Of a stretch of 64,000 nucleotides of DNA, positions 58,155 through 64,000 are shown in pieces. The DNA lies in assembly GCF_030817015.1 (NCBI RefSeq), contig NZ_JAUSYS010000001.1, positions 3,906,001 to 3,970,000 on the forward strand, in the 5' to 3' direction. A program made the position numbers and the translations under genes. The DNA comes from Arthrobacter sp. V1I7. GTDB taxonomy: Bacteria > Actinomycetota > Actinomycetes > Actinomycetales > Micrococcaceae. How positions within the stretch are numbered: position 1 is the stretch's first letter; the number at the start of each line of letters is the position of its first letter. Under the pieces are notes generated by a model. It saw only the letters and a program-made list of their open reading frames with translations. It had not been told where the DNA came from and ran no database searches.

Positions 58155-58391
58155 CTGTCGTCCCTGACCGCCAGTGTCCGTTCCATGGTGAAGATTGACG
58201 CTGAAGCGGTCGGCGCGATACTGCCGGCCTGGCTGCGATCTGCCGCTGTCTGCATTACATTCAGGTCGACCCAGCCGATAAGAACTGATATGCGAGCTAA
58301 GTGCAGCGATTTATCGGGGGGGAATTTGAAGAGAAAAGTCATCCTTCCGGGCGTTGCCGGGCGCTTACCAAGCTGCAGTAGGGTTCGCCTC

Positions 58392-59700
58392 GTGAAGACC
58401 ACGAGCACCATTGCCCTCGGGCTTGCCATGACGTTCGGCGCGGCTGCGGTGGCTCCGGCGGCCAGTGCGGCGACCTCAACAACCACGCGCGCGCCGCAAC
58501 AACGGGGGCTCCCGCACGCGCCCCCATGACCAAAGCCGCCTACACCGCGGCCCTCACCACCCTGTCCGTCGACTACCAGGTCGCAGCCCAACGCTTCGTG
58601 GACGACCAGGCCAAGGAATACGCCTACGAGCAGACCCTCCGACCCACCCTGGACAGAGCACTCTCGGCCAAGCGAACCGACCTCGACGCCACGGACGCAG
58701 CGTACAAAAAAGCAGTTGCCGCACTGACCAAAGCGAACAGCAGGAAACGGCCCGCGCTCGACAAGGCCCTCGAATCGGAAAGGCGGCCTATGCACAGAAG
58801 GCCGCAGCGAACACGAAAGCCCTGAACACCCTCGGCGCCGCCTAGGACAAGAAACGCCCCGGCCTGGACGCCGCGATCGCAGCAGAGCGGGCAGCCTTTG
58901 ACGTCAAGACCACGACCTACTCCAAATCCATCGCCGCGCTGACCGAAGCGAACAACCGGAAGAGGCCAGTGCTCGACCGGGCCGTCGCGAACGAACACGC
59001 CAGCTACGCCGTCAAGAGGGCTGCCTACGACGCCGCAGTGTCGAAGGCCAAGACGACGCGCAGCGCGAAGCAGGTCGCCTACGCCAAAGACTATGCCGCG
59101 GCGAAAACCATGGCCGCTAAGAACCAGCTGAAAGCGGTCTACACGAAATACGTCGCCAGCTACGAAGCTGAACTCGCCGCTCTGAAAAAGGCGTACGCCA
59201 AAGAAGCTCCCGGCCGGGACGCCCGCATCCAGGCGCTCCGGGACGGGTACACCAAATCCAAGGCAGATTACGAAGCGGCTAAGGCTCAGCTGAAGGCAGA
59301 ATACGACAGCGCATACCGGGGCAAGTCCGACCGCATCGAAGCCCTCAAAGACGGGTACACCCAGTCCAAGGCCGACTACAAGGCGGCCCGGGCCCGGATA
59401 AAAGACGCCTACGCCAGGGAAGCCCCTGCCCGGGACGCGCGAGTGGCCGCACTCCGGGACGGGTACACCAAATCCCAGGCCGACTACGCGATCAAGCGAA
59501 CCGAACTCGCGGACGCTCAAACGAAAGCCGTAGCCGGTTACAAGACCAGCACAGCAGCCCTCCGGACCCGCTACGCCAAGACGGTAGCGGGTAACGAGTC
59601 CCGGCTCGCGGCCACCCGCACCGCCTTCGCGGGAGCAGGCGCCACGTACACCGTCGCTCTGAAGGCGCTGCGTGCGAACTACCCTGCCTACGTCCGCTAA
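58392..59700 (+). pseudogene. secreted Ala/Lys coiled-coil repeat protein, broken by two frameshifts and a stop
   Basis: A GTG start gives a good signal peptide (MKTTSTIALGLAMTFGAAA, cut after ASA). The frame is lost near 58490; the continuation is at APMTKAAYTAALTTLSVDYQ in another frame; near 58770 it shifts again to KAAYAQKAAANTKALNTL; then an in-frame TAG (58843-58845) interrupts before DKKRPGLDAAIAAERAAF. From there it is open to 59700. Degenerate repeats (NRKRPxLDxAxxxE; RDARxxALRDGYTKSxADY) make a long charged helix like a surface or wall coiled-coil. The last 244 codons alone could still be translated. Family unknown. Confidence 0.75.
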
Positions 59701-59764
59701 CCCCAAACGAACAGGGCACACCCAACCGCGGAGCCCAGCGTTTCACACCCCACGAAGGAATCAC

Positions 59765-60595
59765 ATGGAACGCCGACAATTCCTCACCCTCCCACTGGCC
59801 GCCCTGGCAGTGCCCGGACTCCTCGCGGCCGGAGCCGGATCTGCGCACGCCGCGCCTGCGCGCGCCCGGGCGCTCAAAGGCGCATCCAATGGTGGCAGCG
59901 ACGCCCTGTCCTTCCAGCAGATCAAAGGCCTCAACGCCGACTGGTACTACACCTGGCAGTCCACTCGGACCTACACCGGCAAGCCCTTCGTCCCCATGAT
60001 CAAAGACGCCCGGCGGCTCCTCGAAAAGGACGCGCTCGGGTACGTGAACAGGGAACTGCGGCAGACGAAAACCAGGAACCTCCTCGGCTTCAACGAACCC
60101 GACCACCCGCTTCAGGCCAACATGAGCGTCGATGAGGCTGTCCGGCTGTGGCCGCTGCTGCAGACGACCGGGCTGCGGCTCGGCTCTCCGGCCACCGTCA
60201 GCTCAACGGCCCCCTGGCTGGAGCAGTTCATGCTCAGGGCCAAGCGGGAGAACCTGCGCGTCGACTTCATGACCATGCACTGCTACGCCTGGCCAAACTC
60301 GGAGAGTTTCCTCAGGAAAGTCGCCGCACTTCACGAGAAGTACCAGCGGCCGGTCTGGGTCACGGAATACGCGGTCGCGGACTGGAGGGCAAGCAAAACG
60401 CGCCGCAATGCGTACTCCCGCAAGCAGGTTGAAACGTTTATGCGTGAAACCGTAGTGGGCATGCGCGCAATGCCGTTCGTGGAAAGGTTCGCATGGAAGA
60501 CGCGCCCCATCACGGACCACCAAATGAGCACTTCAGCCCTGTTCCGCTTGAACGGCCAGATGACTTCAACGGGCAGGCTTTACGCATCACTCTAG
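59765..60595 (+). CDS. secreted GH128-like glycoside hydrolase
   Basis: A 276-residue exported enzyme. The N-terminus is a Tat-like or Sec signal (MERRQFLTLPLAALAVPGLLAAG, cut after AHA near 29). The TIM-barrel shows GFNEPDHP with likely acid/base Glu111, DFMTMHCYAW, and WVTEYAVADW with likely nucleophile Glu201, the pattern of Asl1-like/GH128 endo-beta-1,3-glucanases. The substrate may be beta-glucan of fungal or plant origin; this is inferred. The ATG at 59765 follows GAAGGA. Confidence 0.87.
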   Translation: MERRQFLTLPLAALAVPGLLAAGAGSAHAAPARARALKGASNGGSDALSFQQIKGLNADWYYTWQSTRTYTGKPFVPMIKDARRLLEKDALGYVNRELRQTKTRNLLGFNEPDHPLQANMSVDEAVRLWPLLQTTGLRLGSPATVSSTAPWLEQFMLRAKRENLRVDFMTMHCYAWPNSESFLRKVAALHEKYQRPVWVTEYAVADWRASKTRRNAYSRKQVETFMRETVVGMRAMPFVERFAWKTRPITDHQMSTSALFRLNGQMTSTGRLYASL

Positions 60596-60651
60596 GCCGC
60601 TCATCGCCAAGCTGCTGAAGGGCCCCGGGCACGGCCCTCCCGGGAACTTCC

Positions 60652-60813
60652 ATGTTCCTCTCCGATGAGGTCGTGGTCCCCGACACCTGGGTCCTGGCAC
60701 CGGCCACCCTCCGTTTTCAGTGGCATTGCTCCCGGATCGTCATCCTCGGGCCCATTGAAGTCACCGCCCAGCGGCCAGTGAGGACCTTCCTTATGGATGC
60801 GCCCGAGAGCTGA
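60652..60813 (+). CDS. possible 53-residue protein or gene tail
   Basis: An ATG-started frame reads MFLSDEVVVPDTWVLAP and on to RTFLMDAPES. The composition looks protein-like, but the ribosome site is poor, and the 3' end overlaps the convergent esterase by 23 bases. It could be a remnant of a larger gene. No family recognised. Confidence 0.3.
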   Translation: MFLSDEVVVPDTWVLAPATLRFQWHCSRIVILGPIEVTAQRPVRTFLMDAPES

Positions 60814-61759
60814 CTGAGCCCTTGGCTATGTTGGCTGCGGCTCGCCGGTACGCGGAAAGGTACGTTTTCCCCAGGTACTCGACGCCAACTCGGGAGAAGT
60901 GGCTCCTGTCCCCCGTGCTCACACCGCCGGCCATAGAAGCTGCAAACCCGGTGTAAGCGACGCGCGAGGGGGTTTCGCGGTGGCTCCTGTCCACGTTAAC
61001 CCTGCCCGGTGTGGCCGCGATTCCCTCTGGCGCCATGCCTCCCACTACAAAGGGCAGTTTCGGCGCCGCAAGCCGCGACCGGAAGAAGGCAATGAGTTCG
61101 TCCAGCTCCGCGCTGTATCCGGAGGTCGTCATCGACGAGTTGTTTTCGCCCTGGTGCCAGAGGATGCCTTTGAGGTCAACGACGTGACCGGCCGCCCTCG
61201 CCGCTTCCATACCCTCCAGCGTCTGCGCAACCGCCATCGCCGCGAGGTTAAACTTCCGTGCCGAGGCCCCGGCGACCGACCAGCTGAGGGTGGCAGCGGC
61301 GCTGGTGAATGACGTGCCGCCGTGCGCCGCCGGGATGATGAGAACCCCGACGTTGGCTGGCTGGGTTTTCAAGTACTCGCGGGCCAGCGTTGACGCAGGC
61401 GACATTCCTGTTGCATTGTCATGCATGTCCAGGGGAACCGTTGCCGGCCTGAGTGTGCGAAGTTTCGCGCCGTACTGGAAAATTCGCGGGTCCACCCTGT
61501 CATCGGTGCCACTGAGGGGAAGGCCGCGCCCGGACATGTTCGACTGCCCCACCGCCAGGAACACATGCAGGACGGCGCGCCGCTCCGGTCCGTAGCGGCC
61601 GTCCGTCGAACGGGGCGGTTCTGCCGTCCCGGGTGCTGTATCAGGAGATGCATCCGGCACCTGCGGTGCGGACACCGGCGCCAGGACAAACATGAGAACG
61701 ACAATGAGGAACACTCGAAGCAGGTCGAGTAGCGGCCGAACGCGGTGAACAGCCGCCAT
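60791..61759 (-). CDS. secreted SASA-type carbohydrate esterase
   Basis: A 322-residue protein. A hydrophobic N-terminal segment (about 9-30) acts as signal or anchor, then a Pro/Asp/Thr linker. The catalytic domain is SGNH-type with block I VGQSNMSGRG (nucleophile serine), IIPAAHGGTSF, and LWHQGEN, characteristic of sialate O-acetylesterase/CE6 (DUF303). A late SHFS may hold the catalytic histidine. It probably removes acetyl groups from polysaccharide. The ATG at 61759 follows GGAGG. Its 3' end converges on the glycosidase region, suggesting a local extracellular-polysaccharide theme. Confidence 0.85.
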   Translation of the reverse strand: MAAVHRVRPLLDLLRVFLIVVLMFVLAPVSAPQVPDASPDTAPGTAEPPRSTDGRYGPERRAVLHVFLAVGQSNMSGRGLPLSGTDDRVDPRIFQYGAKLRTLRPATVPLDMHDNATGMSPASTLAREYLKTQPANVGVLIIPAAHGGTSFTSAAATLSWSVAGASARKFNLAAMAVAQTLEGMEAARAAGHVVDLKGILWHQGENNSSMTTSGYSAELDELIAFFRSRLAAPKLPFVVGGMAPEGIAATPGRVNVDRSHRETPSRVAYTGFAASMAGGVSTGDRSHFSRVGVEYLGKTYLSAYRRAAANIAKGSVSSRAHP

Positions 61760-61976
61760 CAAACATGCCTCCAGATTGCAATGCCCGAAGGTGGTCGGGG
61801 CGCGCAGGCCATGACCTTAGCCTGGGAATCCAGCACAAACGTATTTCCTCGCTAATGAGTGGGGGCACGAGCCAACGTGGCACCCCGATGACAGCCCTTT
61901 CCCACTATGGTTCACCGCGCCCTTTTTGGGATTGGCCGCCAGAGGCTTTGGCCCAGGGCCGGCGGCGGTGCGGACC

Positions 61977-62315
61977 TTAGACGGTGTCCGTCCGCTGGTC
62001 GCCCTTATGGCCGCGCAGGTTGTCCTGCACCTTGCCGAACAAATCCTTGATGGTTGACTCTGTGTTGGTGAGCATGTCCGGCTGCACGTAGACCTGCTGG
62101 CCCGGAGGCAGGCTGTAGTGGGACGGAAGAGCGCCCGTACCGTCCACTCCTTCCAGCGCGATCGTCACGCCGCCCTCCTTGCGCGCAATCGCGCCGACCC
62201 GGCCGAAGACCACAGTGAATTCGTCCGGCTGGAAGCTCACCGTCAGTCCAACATGTGCCCGGCTGAGATCACTTGCCGCGACGGCCTTCTCGTTCCCGGT
62301 CCCTGAATAGCTCAT
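61977..62315 (-). CDS. hypothetical protein
   Basis: A 112-residue protein of no family I recognise. It begins MSYSGTGNEKAVAASDLS, then beta-rich stretches (VGLTVSFQPDEFTVVFGRVGAIA, GVTIALEGVDGTG) and a basic tail ending QRTDTV. No signal peptide. ATG at 62315 has GGGGAG six bases upstream; ATG 62321 sits right on that sequence and is less likely. Confidence 0.65.
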   Translation of the reverse strand: MSYSGTGNEKAVAASDLSRAHVGLTVSFQPDEFTVVFGRVGAIARKEGGVTIALEGVDGTGALPSHYSLPPGQQVYVQPDMLTNTESTIKDLFGKVQDNLRGHKGDQRTDTV

Positions 62316-62632
62316 GTCCATCTCCCCGACGTTGTTTGCGTTGTACGAGAAGTCTAAGTCCGGGCCGGGAGGCCGCCTAGGTATTATTGCCGCCCTGCAG
62401 CGATGCCGTTGACCGCGCCCGGCCGTTGCGGCGCCGTCGGCACCGCGACCACCCGGAAGCAGTCCCGCCGCCTCCGCGAACCACGTTCCGACGGCTGGTC
62501 CGCCTCCTGGCGACTGGACGCCTGCACAATGAATCACCGGTTCGGCCGTGGAGTGGTCCATTGAGCCGGCGCCCGCCCACCGGGTTAGCTAGGTCACACC
62601 AGCGTTTTCCCTTTATGACACCAGGAAGCATC
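62316..62632. other. divergent intergenic region
   Basis: 317 bases between divergently transcribed small genes. GC-rich; I see no gene, strong promoter pair, hairpin or repeat. Confidence 0.5.
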
Positions 62633-62878
62633 GTGACATTGCAGCAGAACCGGGCCACCCCCAGCCCAGCCCATTGGGACGACGTCCAGATCGGTGACCG
62701 CGTCCGCCTCCAGCGGAACGGCCAGCTTGAGCACACCGGCCGGGTGGACAACCGGACCGCCGACGGCGCCGTCGTCTGGGTGACTCCCGAGGGCGGTAGC
62801 CGGAAACTCTTCCACATCACTGACGGCTACCGACTGACGGCCGTTGCTGTGGAGGGAACGCACGATGAGGACAGCTGA
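62633..62878 (+). CDS. hypothetical small protein
   Basis: An 81-residue protein, mostly beta: DDVQIGDRVRLQRNGQLEHTGRVDNRTADGAVVWVTPEGG resembles a small SH3-like barrel (KOW/Tudor style), an inference from alternation only. GTG at 62633 has AGGAAG at good spacing; an ATG at 62615 is the alternative. It overlaps the next gene by 14 bases. Confidence 0.65.
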   Translation: MTLQQNRATPSPAHWDDVQIGDRVRLQRNGQLEHTGRVDNRTADGAVVWVTPEGGSRKLFHITDGYRLTAVAVEGTHDEDS

Positions 62879-63014
62879 TGCTCCTGTCCTGCGGCGAGCC
62901 AAGGCCGAGGAAGCTCCCTTGGCCGGCCGGCCGGCCCGGGCAACGGCGCGGCAGGTGGCTGACGATGCCTGCCCGGACGACTGCCATTACTGCTGGGGCC
63001 CGGAGACGGACTAG
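62865..63014 (+). CDS. 49-residue protein with C-terminal cysteine cluster
   Basis: Starts MRTADAPVLRRAKAEE and ends with CPDDCHYCW, a C-x3-C-x2-C arrangement that could bind metal. The ATG at 62865 has GGAGGG eight bases upstream and overlaps the previous gene. No family recognised. A copper-related neighbour (ycnI-like) lies 800 bases on. Confidence 0.5.
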   Translation: MRTADAPVLRRAKAEEAPLAGRPARATARQVADDACPDDCHYCWGPETD

Positions 63015-63087
63015 CGGCAAGCACTCCCCTCATCGCCGGTAGAATTTGGGAAACCGCCGCCAGCGACGAGCAATGAGGGAGGATTCC

Positions 63088-63711
63088 GTGCGCCCACCCG
63101 CAGACCGTACGCCCTTCCATTGCGTCCGCTCGGCCATGCTTGCCACGGCTGCGGTGACGCTGGCAGCCGGTGCCCACGTTCTGGCCGGCGGCCACCTGCC
63201 GGCCCCCGGCATCCTGCTCGGCCTGCTCGCCCTGATCAGCCTGGCCGCCACGGCGGCCACCCGCCTCCGCCTCAATTCCGCAACCATGACGGCCCTGCTG
63301 GGAGCCGGGCAGCTTGTGCTGCACGAGGCTTTCTCCGTATTCGGTTCCGCGTTCACCCCGGCCGCGTCCGGCGCGGCTAAAGGATCGCACCACGCAGCTC
63401 CCTTCACCGCACCGCTGGCGGCGGGGCCGGCAGAGCTACACATTCCGGATTCCCAGCTCACCGTCGCGATGCTCGCAGGGCACGCCCTGGCAACGATCGC
63501 CTGCGCCCTGCTCCTTGCGAAGGGCGAGGACGCCCTGTGGTCGCTCGCCGCCTGGCTGCGCCCGCTGGTCCAGCTCCCTGCTCCGGTGACGCCCGACGCC
63601 GTCGCGTCGCCGGCGGTGGCTATCTGGCCGGCGGAGGCTGCACCTCTGCCCTGGCGGAACCTCCGGTTCGATTGCCGCCGCGGGCCACCGTCCGCCGTCG
63701 TCCTCTCCTGA
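63088..63711 (+). CDS. membrane protein upstream of a YcnI-type gene
   Basis: A 207-residue protein. Four hydrophobic helices are visible (about 19-38, 43-62, 70-88, 125-148). A His/Ala segment (GSHHAAPF) lies in a loop. The C-terminus is hydrophilic and Pro-rich. Its place before a YcnI-type gene suggests a link to copper handling, but I do not recognise the family. GTG at 63088 follows GGGAGG, better than the ATG at 63073. Confidence 0.7.
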   Translation: MRPPADRTPFHCVRSAMLATAAVTLAAGAHVLAGGHLPAPGILLGLLALISLAATAATRLRLNSATMTALLGAGQLVLHEAFSVFGSAFTPAASGAAKGSHHAAPFTAPLAAGPAELHIPDSQLTVAMLAGHALATIACALLLAKGEDALWSLAAWLRPLVQLPAPVTPDAVASPAVAIWPAEAAPLPWRNLRFDCRRGPPSAVVLS

Positions 63712-63838
63712 CCTTCCGCTTGACCGGGCCGCACGTCCTCCCGACCAGCTCCAGCCCGGGCACTCGCCGTGCCGCCACGGCACCCCCTTTTTGTGCGCCC
63801 GCAACGCGGGCTGCACGCACCAGCGAAAGGCCCATCCC

Positions 63839-64000
63839 TTGAAGAAATCAACAGGTTCGTTTGTCCTGCGCCGCACGCTTTCTGTCTCGGCCGTGGCCGG
63901 CAGCACCGCCGCCCTCATGCTCGCGGGGATGAGCGGCGCCTCGGCACACGTCGGCATCAACCCGGACAAAACCACCGCTAACTCCTACGCCCTGCTGACC
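63839..64000 (+). CDS. YcnI-like copper-binding protein, N-terminal part
   Basis: The first 54 codons of a gene cut by the window edge. TTG at 63839 follows AAAGG. A signal peptide (FVLRRTLSVSAVAGSTAALMLAG) ends in ASA, after which the mature protein would begin HVGINPDKTTANSY. An N-terminal histidine with this sequence is typical of YcnI (DUF1775), where it coordinates copper in a histidine brace. CopC/CopD-type genes often follow; that part is outside the window. Confidence 0.82.
   Translation, partial: MKKSTGSFVLRRTLSVSAVAGSTAALMLAGMSGASAHVGINPDKTTANSYALLT

Overview
The window is high-GC actinobacterial DNA, most likely from Arthrobacter or Pseudarthrobacter (Micrococcaceae). This rests on gene content: a bacterial proteasome activator ending in GQYL, a GTP-dependent PEP carboxykinase, an Rrf2/NsrR regulator beside a flavohemoglobin, a ydaO-type riboswitch ahead of a secreted lysozyme-like protein, and frequent GTG/TTG starts. 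No search was run, so every family name comes from reading motifs.

Layout. 0-6 kb: proteasome activator, cstA-ybdD, a PadR regulator with a palindromic operator, a quinone oxidoreductase and tRNA-Ser(TGA). 6-16 kb: a two-domain VOC protein, a membrane GT2 glycosyltransferase with a small membrane partner, an FAD/NAD(P) protein, an S9 peptidase, tRNA-Ser(GCT) and a phytoene-desaturase-like oxidoreductase. 16-28 kb: a RecQ helicase with a phosphoribosyltransferase-like tail, a frameshifted phosphomannomutase, nsrR and hmp (hmp seems to start at ATA), a BBE-type flavoprotein, pckG, tRNA-Arg(ACG) and a flavin disulfide reductase. 28-43 kb: a nested tandem repeat array, a decayed EamA transporter, a winged-helix regulator, a two-component system, the riboswitch-controlled lysozyme-like protein, upp, a PAP2 phosphatase, tadA, and a four-gene operon (zinc-less MDR dehydrogenase, PTPS-like protein, GT4 glycosyltransferase, HTH_42 protein).

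43.5-57.5 kb is a 14.0-kb integrative element in the 3' end of tRNA-Ser(CGA), bounded by an exact 25-bp repeat. It carries a tyrosine integrase, an HTH regulator divergent from an excisionase-like gene, a prim-pol replication protein, a coupled operon of four unknown genes, a single-chain MmeI-like (type IIL) restriction-modification enzyme overlapping an AbiJ_NTD4-type gene, small coupled proteins, a ParB-like protein, and a likely origin made of mirror-image iterons around an AT-rich core. I see no conjugation or capsid genes, so it looks like a phage satellite or a stripped AICE carrying defence cargo.

57.5-64 kb returns to chromosome: small secreted proteins, a surface coiled-coil gene broken by two frameshifts and a stop, a GH128-like glycosidase, a SASA-type esterase, several small unknown genes, and the start of a YcnI-type copper gene cut by the window edge.

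The best candidates for new biology are the integrative element (origin, defence pair, unknown operon), the MDR-PTPS-GT4 operon, and the nested repeat family found at three loci.
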